Assembly: GCA_030533445.1 (NCBI GenBank) | Contig: CM060069.1 | Span: 34,458,337-34,522,336 of the forward strand | DNA length: 64,000 nt | From: Cyprinodon diabolis | Lineage: Eukaryota > Chordata > Actinopteri > Cyprinodontiformes > Cyprinodontidae | Direction: 5' to 3' | In this document: in pieces, positions 19,765-30,572 of the stretch | Numbering within the stretch: position 1 is the first letter of the stretch | Layout of the letters: each line of letters begins with the position of its first letter | Made by a program: the position numbers and the translations under genes | The notes under the pieces: model-generated | Database searches by the model: none | What the model was told of the DNA's origin: nothing | What the model saw: only the letters and a program-made list of their open reading frames with translations

Positions 19765-20560
19765 TGAGTTTGGGTCATAGCTACGAGCCATACGGCACAA
19801 TGAATGAGTGTGTGCAAGGAAGAGGCTTTTATTTTGTAGAGTCCCTTTAGTCTTATTTCAAAAGTCTATCATGGATGTTTGTCAAGGGAAGGGTCATCCC
19901 CAGCAGTGATATAGAATCCATTTCTAAATATGAAATCACTGGTTTTCCATGTTATTGGGTGAATAGATGCTGTATAAGAGCGTAAATGGGAGACTTTTAT
20001 TGTGAAATTCGCTCTGGGGTATGTTTTGAAAAGGTCCCTAGAGTCTAATAGAAACAAGCTGGTAGAGTTAAGGTCATAATGCTGAGCCATTTGCATCAAT
20101 TAATACACGAGTACAATATGGAGGGTTTTATTTTGAAGAGTCACTGGAGTCTTATTTTAAAAGTCTAGAAGGGTTGTGTGTTGATAAAAGGATCAGACCC
20201 AGCAGTGATACTTGATGACTTCCCAATCGTTAAATCACTCTTTTCCCCTGTTATTAGGGCAGTAGATCAAGTGGCAATGGGAGACTTTTATTTTAAAATT
20301 TGCTGTGGGGTGTGTTTTGAAAAACCCCTAGAGTCTCATTTTTAAAAAAGTGTTTGAGTTTGGGTCATAATGTTGAGCCATATGCTGGGGAAAAAAATAT
20401 GAGTTTAATGTAGGGGGTTTTATTTTGTAGGGTCCCCGGAGTCTTATTTTGAAAGTCTATCAGGGTTGCATGTAAAGGGAAGGGTCATGGCCAGTAGTCA
20501 TATTGTATCCATTTCGAAATGTTAAATCAGTGTTGTCTCCCTCCATTGGATTAAAATGTG
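19765..20560. repeat. Internal ~295-bp tandem modules in copy A
   Basis: Three diverged modules begin with a GGTCATA...GAGCCAT block at about 19,767, 20,066 and 20,358. Each continues with a TTTTATTTTGTAG-like block, a GAGTCTTATTTT block and AGGGTCAT...CAG. The corresponding arrays are at ~28,358-29,150 (copy B) and ~31,541-32,330 (copy C). Confidence 0.8.
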
Positions 20561-21752
20561 CTGTTTAAAGTGGCAGAGGTAAAATCCCTTTGAAGCTCGG
20601 TTACCTTGACAACGCTTAACGAGCCTGTCTGTGAAAGAAAAAACGCGCTTCACTTTCGTTCCTTTCCTCCCCAGCTTTTTTGAATGAGAAAATCAGCTCT
20701 GAACAAACGAGTGCTAAAGACAAACCATAAATGTTATCTAAAAAATTCTCTTAGTCTAACCGACAGCAATCCTTTGTCTCCAATTGGGGTAACTTTCATG
20801 GCTGTGGCTAATTCACAGCCTTAATGGGAAGGAGAAATATAAAGGTTTGTAAATCCTGCTGGTCTCATTAAATAACATGCAGGTCAATGGTAGAGCAGAA
20901 CTCTCAAAAGCAAAACTTTCCCAGCGAACAAACGAGCGGTGAGCCAAAACCGTAAAAGGTATTTAAAAAAATTCTTTCACTGTTGGCGTCAGCCATCCTT
21001 CGGCTTTGACTGTGCCAACTTTCATGTTTCTACTAAAAACTTTTTGGCCACAGTGACGATGTAAAAATTTGTTTTTTCTGAGTATGAGGATTTTTCGCAG
21101 AATCTATGTTTTCCTATGCCTGAACAAGTCAGCTAAACAGCTAAACCATAAATCGTATTGAAGAAATTCCTTCAATGTGAGTGCAAGAAGGGTTTAAAGA
21201 TGTTCTATACCAAGTTTCATGTTTGTACATGAAATAGTTTAGAAATGGGAGCGATACGAAAATATGTATTGTTTTGGATTTTGTCTGTGATTTTTGGAAA
21301 GTCTCTCATTGGATTTCTATTGGGGAAGTGTGGACTTCTTCGTGGTCTGGGCCAAACTGTCGGAAAACCGTAAATGCCACACAAATGAGAGTTAGATTTC
21401 CTGAATCCTGACAAAAATCCCTACGTTTTGATGTATAATTTATTTCAATTGAGTGAAAAATGAGGGAGTGAGAACAATTTGTTCGGAAAAACGAGAACAG
21501 CTCAAAAGCTAGAGCACGCACTCTGACAATTGGGGCCAAAAATCACAGAAAAAGCTGAATATCGCGAAAACTACAAGAAATATCTTTAACAAAAGATATA
21601 GCATCATTCTCCTGAACAAGCTGAACGTTTTGATACCAAATTTGTTGAAGTGGGCTGAAAACTGTTGAAGTAGTTTAACGACCAAAAACGTACGGAATAA
21701 TAATAATAATAAAGAAAAACAGAAAAACAATAAGTGGGAATGCTTAACTTGA

Positions 21753-21825
21753 CTAGAAAAAGCTGTTTCGGAGAAACAGCAAGTGGGAATGCTTTTGCTG
21801 AATGAAAAAAAGCTGAAATTACCTG
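21753..21825 (-). mobile_element. Helitron-like unit, copy B, terminal piece split off by the BEL element
   Basis: This 73-bp piece has CTAG (21,753-21,756), the A-run, the hairpin and AAGTGGGAATGC, and matches the start of copies A and C. It stops after ACCTG at 21,825 where BEL/Pao sequence begins. The rest of copy B resumes at about 27,613. About 130 bp present at this place in copies A and C is missing. Confidence 0.75.
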
Positions 21826-21844
21826 GTTGAATGAATCCCCCACA

Positions 21845-22051
21845 CCATTTCCTTTTCTTGCGGAAGATTTTGTTCCCAGAGAAAATCAGGTCCCTTTAAC
21901 CAGTCAGAATCCTTAAGCTGATCGGCCTTCAGTCCCCTAGAAGCATAATCTGCCGGGTTATTTTCTGAGCTGATGTGTCGCCATTGTTCGGGTTTTGTGC
22001 TGGATTGTATGCGTTGAACGATTGCTTACAAAGGTATGGAACCTCTTGGCA
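21845..22051 (-). pseudogene. BEL/Pao pol remnant, linker before integrase
   Basis: The minus strand encodes KPEQWRHISSENNPADYASR and then SDWLKGPDFLW. This is the segment that follows RNase H and precedes the integrase zinc finger in BEL/Pao pol. A frame change separates it from the upstream RNase H part, near 22,010-22,030. It ends at the element's broken edge, so no integrase catalytic core is present. Confidence 0.75.
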
Positions 22052-22639
22052 TCATTGCTGATATAACCAAGCGCAACCTTTGAGTCGGTCCAGAAAAAAC
22101 TCTTTCATGTTTTTGATTTCAAGCTCCTTCCTGAGCAAGTCAGCCATACGGACGGAAATTACAGCTGAGGCCAACTCAAGTCTAGTAGTTACTTTGTTAG
22201 GGGTGACTCCTGCTTTCCCCATTGCAAGTGAGCAGCTAATTTGTCCTGTTTCGCTAACTATTCGCAGATATGAACAAGCACCATACCCACTAAGGCTTGC
22301 ATCTGAAAAGCTATGAAGCTCATAAAGTTTAGCCTTGTCAAAGCCTGGGGGTACATAGCTGCGTGGAATCTTGAGTGCTGCCAGGTGAGGTAAATCTCCA
22401 AGCCATGCCTGCCACTGGGGTAGAAGGGTTTCGGGGAGTTCTTCATCCCAGCTCACCTTGTCTTTGCAGAGCTCCTGAAGAATTTGTCTTCCAAGTAGTG
22501 TGAATGGAGCTACAAACCCTAAAGGATCGTAAACCGAGGCAACAGTGGAGAGGACACCTCTTCGTGTGCAAGGGTTTTGCTTGATTGTAACCCTGAATCG
22601 GAATTCAACCGCTTCAACACACCACTGCACTCCTAGTGC
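22052..22639 (-). pseudogene. BEL/Pao pol segment: RT thumb/connection and RNase H
   Basis: The frame reads ALGVQWC and then VLSTVASVYDPLGFVAPFTL, the hallmark block after the reverse transcriptase palm in BEL/Pao pol, followed by SFSDASLSGYGACSYLR, the start of RNase H with its first Asp. It is in the same reading frame as the upstream RT segment and separated from it by a single TGA (22,640-22,642). It loses frame near 22,050. RNase H would remove the RNA strand during reverse transcription. As a broken internal segment it has no own start codon, and the GTG at 22,630 is not a real start. Confidence 0.85.
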
Positions 22640-23386
22640 TCATTCAATGTGTGGTTCACTTAGTGCGATGTCAGAAGTTTTTATCTGAGCTCGTTCCTCT
22701 TCAGGTATTGTTTCAATAACCTGATTGTTAGAGACAAATTTATGTAGATGGAGCTTTCCAGTTTTGCACAATGCTCTTGACTCCTCTACTAAACGTATGG
22801 CATCTGCAGGGGAGCAAACGCTTATTAGGCCATCATCTACATAGAAGTCTCTTTGAATGAAATTGATTGCCTCTTCACTAAAACGTCCGCGACCTTGAGA
22901 TGCCAGATATTTGAAGGCAAAGTTGGAGCATCCAGGTGACGAAGCTGCACCAAACAGGTGAACTTTCATTCTGTAAACCAAAGGTTGTGAATCTAAGTTG
23001 CCTTTCTCCCACCAGAGAAACCTAAGGTAATCTTGATGTTCCTTCACAACATAGAATTGATGGAACATCCTTTCTACATCACACATGATGGCTACTGAAC
23101 TCTTTCTAAATCGACACAGCACTTCAATAAGTGTGCTTGTAAGATCGGGGCCAGTTAACAAGTGGTCGTTTAAGCAGGTTCCTTTAAAACGTGCTGAGCA
23201 CTCGAAAACCACATGGATTTTTCCATGTTTGTGGGAGTGATAGACTCTGTGATGTGGAATGTACCATGATAGTTGGTTATCCAATTCAGACTCTGGCACC
23301 TTCTCAGCATCTCCTCTGGATATCATTTCATTCATAAAATGAACATAATCATTGTAGAACTGCCCATTTCTCTTTGGACGTTTCAT
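22640..23386 (-). pseudogene. BEL/Pao reverse transcriptase segment
   Basis: A 248-codon frame covers the reverse transcriptase fingers and palm. Visible motifs are VVFECSARFKG (usually VFDCSA in the family), CDVERMFHQF with catalytic D103, and FYVDDGL with D184 and D185 counted from the first Met of the frame. The catalytic triad is therefore present. The frame ends in a TGA where relatives usually have an Arg codon, which fits C-to-T decay at a CpG. Its start ATG overlaps the TAA of the preceding segment by one base (TAATG at 23,384-23,388). The family frame actually continues upstream across a one-base loss, so this ATG is not a natural start. Confidence 0.9.
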
Positions 23387-23922
23387 TAATGAATGGAGCC
23401 TGTGAAGAGCACATTGTTTTCTGGTAGGTCTGGTTGGTCCATTTTGAAGGGGAGTGGAAGTTCATAGCAACCATCATCCCTCTGTTTTATGCCTTCCTTT
23501 ACTTTAGACAAAAAGAGAAGGTAATTTTGTGACATTGAGAGGTCGTCTGTATTTTGCTCTGTGAAATCTGACTCCAAGATCTTTATTATTTCTATAGGGC
23601 TGATTTCCTTAATTTGAGTTTTGCAGACGTATTGAACTTCTTTCTTCAGAGTTGTGGGTGGCTGCATTACAGGTGCTACTTGTCGTACTATTATCATGTG
23701 GCTTATTCCTATTTCATCCACAATATCAGTGGTTGGACTGAAACTCCCCACAATGCTCCATCCTAGATCAGTTCGTTGGGCAAATGGATGGTTTTCCTCA
23801 CCAGAAATGACTTCTCTTGGCAATAGGGCTTGTTGGCAGTTATAGCCAATTAAAAGATCTACTTCACAGTTCAGTAGTGGTGGGATCTTATCTGCCAATT
23901 GTTCCAAGTCAGCCCATTTCAA
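23386..23922 (-). pseudogene. BEL/Pao pol segment between protease and reverse transcriptase
   Basis: This 178-codon frame holds the region linking protease and RT: KWADLEQLADKIPPLL, then VDLLIGYNCQQALLPREV, then RTDLGWSIVG. These are conserved BEL/Pao blocks. It overlaps the gag-protease frame by 14 bases through a frameshift around 23,940-23,960. It is cut at its 3' end by another frameshift at about 23,400-23,410, just upstream of the RT start. Both shifts place family-matching sequence in adjacent frames, so they are decay and not programmed frameshifting. I cannot exclude assembly indels. Confidence 0.85.
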
Positions 23923-25615
23923 AGTTGTTTCTGTGGTTGGAATGTGTGACCATATTTGCTGGAATGAATGATCTTGTGAACATTGGTGGCAAAGGGATCC
24001 TTTTTCTCAGGTTATATCCTCGAACTTGGAGATTTGTGAGTTTCTGAGTGGGTATAACAGTAGACTTTGCTGACATTGTAGACAGACGCAAACTTACATT
24101 CTCCTTAACTGTTTCAAGTTCTTTAGCAACTTCCTCCAAAATAAATTTTGTATCGCTCTGAGTGTCTAAAAGGGCATACACTAGAACTTCTTGGTCGGGC
24201 TGTGTTATTGAAGAAACCCACACTTGTACTATAGAGGAAGTCTGACAACCTTTGACCTCTCTTATAACTCTGTTAGCTGTAGCAGATGGATGTGTTTCTT
24301 TAGTGATGTCTCTTTCCTCTAAATTGCTGTTGGATCTTGGTCTCATTGGCTTCTGCTGTTCTTTGAACGTGTCATCATGCAAACACGTGGGGTGTTTTTT
24401 ATGACATATTTCACATTTTATCCGATTTTCACATCCCTTTGAACGGTGACCTTTGTGTAAACACCCAAAGCAGAGTTTCTCTGTTTTAATGAATTTCACT
24501 CTATCGTGTATTGCCATTTCCTGGAACTGTCTGCATTTAGCAAGGAGATGTCCACTTTTCTTGCAGAGATGGCACACTGGAATGGTTTCTTGTGATGTGT
24601 TTGTGGAAAATGTCTTTGCTTGGAAGGTTTGACTTCGAGGGTTCCTTTGTTTTTCGCTTTCTATTCCTCTTAGTGCCTGTATTGACGATATTGGATCACA
24701 AGCAAGATCTGCCTCTTCTGAAAGGAACTGCACAAGCTCTTTAAATTTTGGGTACTCAGAGCGTTCTTGTCTGATGGTCATTACTCTGTGATTCCACCCA
24801 GATACCAGCCAGTCTGGAAGCTTGAGTAGGATCCTTTGACTTTCGTTACAGTCGTTCAGGACATCTAGCGCTTTAATGTGGGGCATTGCTGCCTCACAAC
24901 TCTTCAAGAAGTCAGCAAATTCTCTCAAGTCATTGCTATCCTTTGAGCTTACCTTCGGCCATGCATGTAGCTTGTCTCTAAAAGCCTTTCCAATCACAAA
25001 TGGATCCCCAAAGCGTTTTTCTAGCAGGTTCCAAGCTAAATCATAAGCCGTTTCTGTGTTAAGTAAGAAGAATCCTTCAACAGCTTTCTTAGCTGCACCA
25101 CCTAAGTACATTCTCAGATAATAAAGCTTTTCATTTTTTGGGATGTGTTTCCTGTCAATCAATGTCACAAAGGAGAGCTGCCATTCCTTAAACTTCAGAG
25201 GGTCTCCTGTAAATATTGTTGGCTCTGGTGTTGGCAGACGGTTTGCGCTTATGGCTTCTGCAAGCGCACTAACTAGATTAGATTCGTTCTGTGAAGCTGG
25301 TTGAGCAGACTCAATGAGAATTTGAGGTGGAATCATGGTAGTTTCAATATCCTGAGCAGAAGATTTTAGAGGTTGAGAAATAGATGTTTGTCCATATTCA
25401 TGGAGGGTTTGCTTTATGATTTGTAAGGACCGGGGAACAAATGGAGAACATGTGGGATCAAGATGATAATGGTTTACTTCTTTCATTGTCCCTAACTGTT
25501 CATCACATGCTTTAAAACTGCTTTCGTCTTGGTCATAAACTTTCATCCGAGCTCTTGATGCATTGAATTTCTTCAATTCCTCTAAGTGCTCTAGTCTTCT
25601 GCGTTTTTCCTGCAT
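23909..25615 (-). pseudogene. BEL/Pao gag and protease segment (568 codons)
   Basis: This is the longest frame in the window. From the Met at 25,615 the first ~45 residues are basic and coiled-coil-like (EKRRRLEHLEELKKF). Residues ~130-300 carry the capsid-like region (FTGDPLKFKEWQLSF). Three zinc knuckles follow: C348-C351-H356-C361, one at ~382-395 and one at ~401-412. The protease active site is LLDTQSDT with D484. DTQS is typical for BEL/Pao. Gag packages the RNA, the knuckles bind nucleic acid, and the protease matures the polyprotein. The open frame extends upstream of this Met to a TAA near 25,730, so the real gag start is further right (see 25,997-26,326). The C-terminal tail runs out of frame after about residue 552. 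Confidence 0.9.
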
Positions 25616-25996
25616 TGCTTGTTGTCTTGCTAAGCTTTCAGACTCAAACTGTGAAGATAATTTTTTGTCTTCAGCTTCTAGTATTTGTAGCTCAGTGGCT
25701 TCTCTTTCTCGTTTAGGTAAGACTACTAGGATTTATTTTGATGCAGCAGCTTCGGCTGCTGCTTCTTTTGCTTTAACTGAGAGCTCAGTTGAGTGGGAGG
25801 AGCTACCCTTTGATTGGAGAGATCGTATCTCTGATTGACAACTAGATGAATTTAGGACGGATCCAACATCAGGCCAAGTATTTGCATCATTAGATGTGTC
25901 ACCATGAAGATTCCTTTCTGCTCTTTGAATAATAAAATCAGAGAGAGAGATGCATGTGTCAACTCTGCGCCTTAAATCTGTTTCTGGGGTCTCCAG
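25616..25996 (-). pseudogene. BEL/Pao gag, middle portion with two in-frame stops
   Basis: Between the two open gag segments the same reading frame continues, with gag-like content (an Ala/Glu-rich stretch followed by KREREATELQILEAE), but it is cut by a TGA just after 25,997 and a TAA near 25,730. The content shows this is coding sequence that has decayed, not an intron. Confidence 0.75.
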
Positions 25997-26326
25997 TCAA
26001 CGTAGCTCTTTATGGACTAATTTGACCTCAGCACAGCTGTTTTCTACGTCCTTAATGAGCTCCTTTAACTCTTCTTCAGAAGCTTCACCTGACAACATCT
26101 CTTTACTTAACCTTGCATTGTATCGCCATTTTTCATAAAGCATTCTGTACCGACGTTTGGTTTGGTGCAAACGTTCCGCTTGAAGCTCCTTTCCTTTCTC
26201 TGTCAAGGTTCGAGTTCTCTCACTTCTACGTAGCACTCCATCTTCTCCTGAATCTGGATTTAGGAGCTTAGGTTGAGAGTGGGCCTTGAAATCCTTTCCC
26301 AAAGTTTCTCTGTTTCCATCAGTCAT
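25997..26326 (-). pseudogene. BEL/Pao gag N-terminal segment
   Basis: A 109-codon frame starts with MTDGNRE and carries a long charged helical stretch (TEKGKELQAERLHQTKRRYR and EASEEELKELIKDVE). This resembles the N-terminus of BEL/Pao gag. The Met at 26,326 is the probable gag start, since no coding-like sequence lies upstream. The frame stops at a TGA that may have been CGA. It lies between the probable 5' LTR/leader to its right and the rest of gag to its left. Confidence 0.75.
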
Positions 26327-26965
26327 GTTTGCTTTAGTTTAGTATTCAGTGGTTTGTTACTGAGTTTTAACTCTACTCTTTGTTGGTAGATAGTATTACA
26401 ACAAATGGTTGTTATTGCTGTGAGCTGGCTATTCAGGAAATGTGTACGTGAATAAATCTTAATATACAATAATATCCAAGCTGTGTATACAATACTTTAA
26501 ACCATGGATTAATTGTTAGCCTTTCCCTTTTAGACAGTTACTTCACAATGAAGGAGCACAGCTGAATATAAACGGGGTGAAAAATAGTACTTATAACCAT
26601 AAATTTGACAATACTGTTACTTAAATTGTCTATTTTACTTGTAACCCAAGTGAAAGGCTTAGAACATAATGCATAAGTGAAATTTGCTTGTGTTGAGACA
26701 TCTGACATCTGCCTTTAAAGCTTAAATATGTAGAAACCAGCACATACACTCATCCCAGCATATGTGCACAGTAATACAATTGTTTGCAGATTTCAGTTCT
26801 ATTTTCAACACATTAATTTACATGTGCTAGAACAGTATGAGCTGAAATGTCCATCAAACACAGATGACTGTAGCCTTTGAATCTGTCCACTAATGGAGGT
26901 AGTCTTGCTTATCTGATGTGTTGGCAGCCAGTGGACCAGGTTCCTCATCTCGTCTACCCATGTAG
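26327..26965. other. BEL/Pao leader region, non-coding
   Basis: This is AT-rich sequence between the probable 5' LTR and the gag start. I could not place a primer binding site with confidence, and no gene was seen. Confidence 0.5.
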
Positions 26966-27612
26966 AGCAGTTGAGTTCTTACTGTAGCTCTCTTCACGAC
27001 ACCACAGACACAGGTCGATTCTTTGGAACGGGCGTTTATTTGTTGAAGCCCATGCAGAGGCAGCCTCCTCATAACATCACATCATGGGACATCATGCCTT
27101 GTGACGCCGTAAGAACTTCAAGTGAACACACAGGACATGAAAATACATTTTACCAAAATGTAAAGGAAAATATGAGGACTACAGGTCCAACCAGCTTTAG
27201 TTCTGATAAGCCAAACTAAACATACCTCATTGGCTGCTTGCCATGAAAAGAGGTAAGGTTCTTTAAGATCACTCTGGTTCAGTTTCTTAATTATCAGCAC
27301 CCTTCAGGTTCACCTTTACAGTAATAATCCCGCTGCATATTTCTTTAGTAACAGTCAGTTATTTTTTCCCGCCCTTTCGGGATCTCGCAAGATCAACGAA
27401 ATCACGCGGGATTTCGGAGTTTACATAAGAATTCAGCAGCAGTCGGTTCAATGGCCTTTTAAACAAAGAAAACTTATATGATTTTGTACCTGATAATATT
27501 TAAATGCATTTTAACTTACATTAACACAATATGAAATACAATAACTTGTATATTAATTCACAAATTGTCTTAAACCAACTAATGAACAGTAAACACCTGA
27601 ACAACAACATGT
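26966..27612 (-). repeat. Probable 5' LTR of the BEL/Pao element
   Basis: On the minus strand this begins TGTTGTTGTTCAGG at the point where Helitron homology stops (27,612). It has an AATAAA signal at about 27,035, within CAAATAAACGCCCG, and ends near CTACA at about 26,966, followed by TGG, as expected before a primer binding site. There is no second LTR in the window to compare it with, so both the inner edge and the LTR call are inferred. Confidence 0.5.
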
Positions 27613-30572
27613 ACAATATCAAAAATGTCTTCAATGTGAGCACTAGAACGGTCTTAATATAATGTCTCCCAAGTTTCTAGAAAAATGTATAAAGAAATTT
27701 TGAAGGGGGGCCACCTACTGCCCAGAAACATGTCAGGCATGTTATGAAATAGCAGCAAACAGAAAAGCTTAATTCCTGTCCAGAAAAAGAGCAGAATGAA
27801 ACCAAAGTTCTCAGCATAGGCTGAAAAGTATTAAATTAGCTGAATCAGAAAATAAATTACAAAGAAAAACTTGAATCTTATCTGGTTGAAGAAAAAATTA
27901 GTAGCTTAAGGATGGGAAGTAAAATGTTGAGGAAGATGGTATTGAATAAGTATCAAAATTTTGAAATCATATGTGGAAATGTCAAGACTTGGCAAAACAA
28001 TTTGAAATGATTTAAAATGTGTCGGTTGATCAGCATAAAGAAAACAGCGTCATCCTTAGAGGATTGAAAATCTACAAACCTATGTGCAAGACTGACCATG
28101 AGAAGCAGAGGAAGGACAGAGAGAGAAGCTTATAAAAAGAGAGTTAATACCACTTAAGGAGCTGAATTTATAAAAAAAAACTAACCTGCATATTACGAGC
28201 CACTGTAGTGATGAAAGCACCATTGGCAGGCTTAGGCTGCATGTTACGAGGTTAGCAGATGCTATATTACAGTGTAAATCTTAGAACCTGATTAAGAAAT
28301 ATACACTGAGGTGTGTGGTCAACAGGCCTTGGTAGTGTAATTTGAAGAAATTGGTTGAGTTTGGGTCATAGCTACGAGCCATACGGCACAATGAATGAGT
28401 GTGTGTAACGAAGAGGCTTTTATTTTGTAGAGTCCCATTAGTCTTATTTCGAAAGTCCATCATGGATGTGTGTCAAGGGAAGGGTCATGCCCAGCAGTGA
28501 TATAGAATCCATTTCTAAATATGAAATCACTGGTTTTCCATGTTATTGGGTGAATAAATGCTGTATTAGAGCATAAAGGGGAGACTTTTATTGTGAAATT
28601 CGCTCTGGGGTATGTTTTGAAAAGGTCCCTAGAGTCTAATAGAAACAAGCTGGTAGAGTTTGGGTCATAATGCTGAGCCATTTGCATCAATTAATACACG
28701 AGTATAATATAGAGGCTTTTATTGTGTAGGGTCACTGGAGTCTTATTTTGAAAGTCGAGCAGGGTGGTGTGTTGAGAAAAGGGTCAGACCCAGCAGTGAT
28801 ACTTGATGACTTTCCAATCGTTAAATCACTCTTTTCCCCTGTTATTAGGGCAGTAGATAAAGTGACAATGGCAGGCTTTTATTTTGAAATTTTCTGTGGG
28901 GTGTGTTTAGAAAACCCCCTAGAGTCTCATTTTTAAAAAAAAGTGGTTGATTTTGGGTCATAATGTTTAGCCATATGCTGGGAAAAAAATATGAGTTTAA
29001 TGTAGGGGCTTTTATTTTGAAGGGTCCCCGGAGTCTTATTCTGAAAGTCTATCAGGGCTGTGTGTGAAGGGAAGGGTCATGGCCAGTAGTCATATTGTAT
29101 CCATTTCCAAATGTTAAATCAGTGTTGTCTCCCTCCATTAGATTAAAATGTGCTGTTTAAAGTAGCAGAGGTAAAATCCCTTTGAAGCTCGGTTACCTTG
29201 ACAACACTTAACGAGCCTGTCAGTAAAAGAGAGAAACGCGCTTCACTTTCGTTCCTTTCCTCTCAGGCTTTTTTGAATGGGAATATCAGCTCCGAACAAA
29301 TGAGTGCTGAAGACAAACCGTAAATGGTATCTAAAAAATTCTTTCAGTCTAAGCGACAGCTATCCTTTGTCTCCGATTGGGGTAACTTTCATGGCTGTAG
29401 CTCATTAACAGCCTTAATGGGAAGGAGAAATATAAAGGTTTGTAAATCCTGCTGGTCTCATTAAATAACATGCAGCTCAATGGTAGAGCAGAGCTCTCAA
29501 AAGCAAAACTTTCCCTCCGAACAAATGAGCAGTTAACAAAACCGTAAAAGGTATTCAAAAAGTTCTTTCACTGTTGGCGTCAGCCATCCTTCAGCTTAGA
29601 CTGTGCCAACTTTCATGTTTCTACTGAACACTATTTGGCCACAGTGACGATGTAAAAATGTGTTTTTTCTGAAAATGAGGATTTTTCTCAGAATCAACGT
29701 TTTCCTATGCCCGAACAAGTCAGCTAAACAGCTAAACCATAAATGATATTGAAAAGATTCCTTCAATGTGAGTGCTGGAAGGGTCTGAAGATGTTCTATA
29801 CCAAGTTTCATGTTTGTACATCACAGTTTAGAAATGGGAGCGATACGAAAATATGTATCGTTTTGGATCTTGTCTGTGATTTTTGGAAAGTCTCTCATTG
29901 GATTTCTATTGGGGAAGTGTGAACTTTTCGTGGTCTGGGCCAAACTGTCGGAAAACTGTAAATGCCACACAAATGAGGGTTACATTTCCTGAATCCTGAC
30001 AAAAATTCCTACGTTTTGATGTAAAATTTATTTCAGTTGAGTGAAAAATGAGGGAGTGAGAAGAATTTGTTCGGAAAAACCAGAACAGCTCAAAAGCTAG
30101 AGCACGCACTCTGACAGTTGAAGAATTCTGTCCATAGACTTCCATTATAAATCTGAAAATCTTTAAAATTTCTTTTAAAGTTTGAAGCTTCACTGAAGCA
30201 AAACTATAAAAGTTAGCAAAAAGCTGAGTTAAACACTAATAGCAGAAAGAGACAGAAACATTTTAAAAGTTGAATGGTGTTTCTAGCTGAAAGTATGCTG
30301 AAGTAGTTAAAGCTCAAAGTAGTTGAAGTTTTAGCTGAATTTTGCTGAAATCTAAGAATTCTACATGCATTTCAATGGGGCCAAAAATCGCAGAAAAAGC
30401 TTAATATCGCGAAAAGTACAAGAAATATCTTTACCAAAAGATATAGCACCCCTCTCCTGAACAAGCTGAACGTTTTGATACCAAATTTGTTGAAATCAGC
30501 TGAAAACTGTTGAAGTAGTTTAACGACCAAAAACGTACGAAATAATAATGATAAAGAAAAACAGAAAAACAA
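27613..30572 (-). mobile_element. Helitron-like unit, copy B, main part
   Basis: This matches copy A from its TATCAAAAAATGTC block onward and copy C throughout. It includes the ~295-bp modules and the ~250-bp segment near 30,113-30,373 that copy A lacks. Its right end stops at GAAAAACAA and abuts the CTAG of copy C at 30,573; the terminal ~23 bases that copy A has (AAGTGGGAATGCTTAACTTGA) are missing. No transposase or helicase coding was found. By eye it differs from copy C by roughly one base in 15-25. Confidence 0.75.

Larger units (their letters stand above)
18877..21752 (-). mobile_element. Helitron-like unit, copy A (2,876 bp, no Rep/helicase gene)
   Basis: On the minus strand the unit starts TCAAGTTAAGCATTCCCACT at 21,752 and ends with a hairpin, five T, CTAG at 18,877, and a flanking T. 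TC start, 3' hairpin, CTAG end and A/T target are the Helitron hallmarks. The block AAGTGGGAATGCTT occurs near both ends in direct orientation. No Rep or helicase coding is present, so this would be a non-autonomous form. The interior is built of repeated modules. Compared with copies B and C it lacks ~95 bp near 19,500 and ~250 bp near 21,528. It is followed head to tail by copy B with no spacer. What remains uncertain is the family; a search against Helitron consensus sequences would settle it. Confidence 0.7.
21826..27612 (-). mobile_element. BEL/Pao LTR retrotransposon, truncated before integrase, inactive
   Basis: In minus-strand order there is a probable 5' LTR (right side), gag with zinc knuckles, a DTQS protease, reverse transcriptase with YVDD, and RNase H. 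Sequence stops in the linker ahead of integrase. Integrase and the 3' LTR are absent. The element lies in the same orientation as the Helitron copies and splits copy B. At least three in-frame stops and two frameshifts break the coding region. The coding order and the YVDD and DTQS motifs are typical of BEL/Pao elements of vertebrates such as fish. The exact outer limits are inferred from where Helitron homology stops and restarts. Confidence 0.88.
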
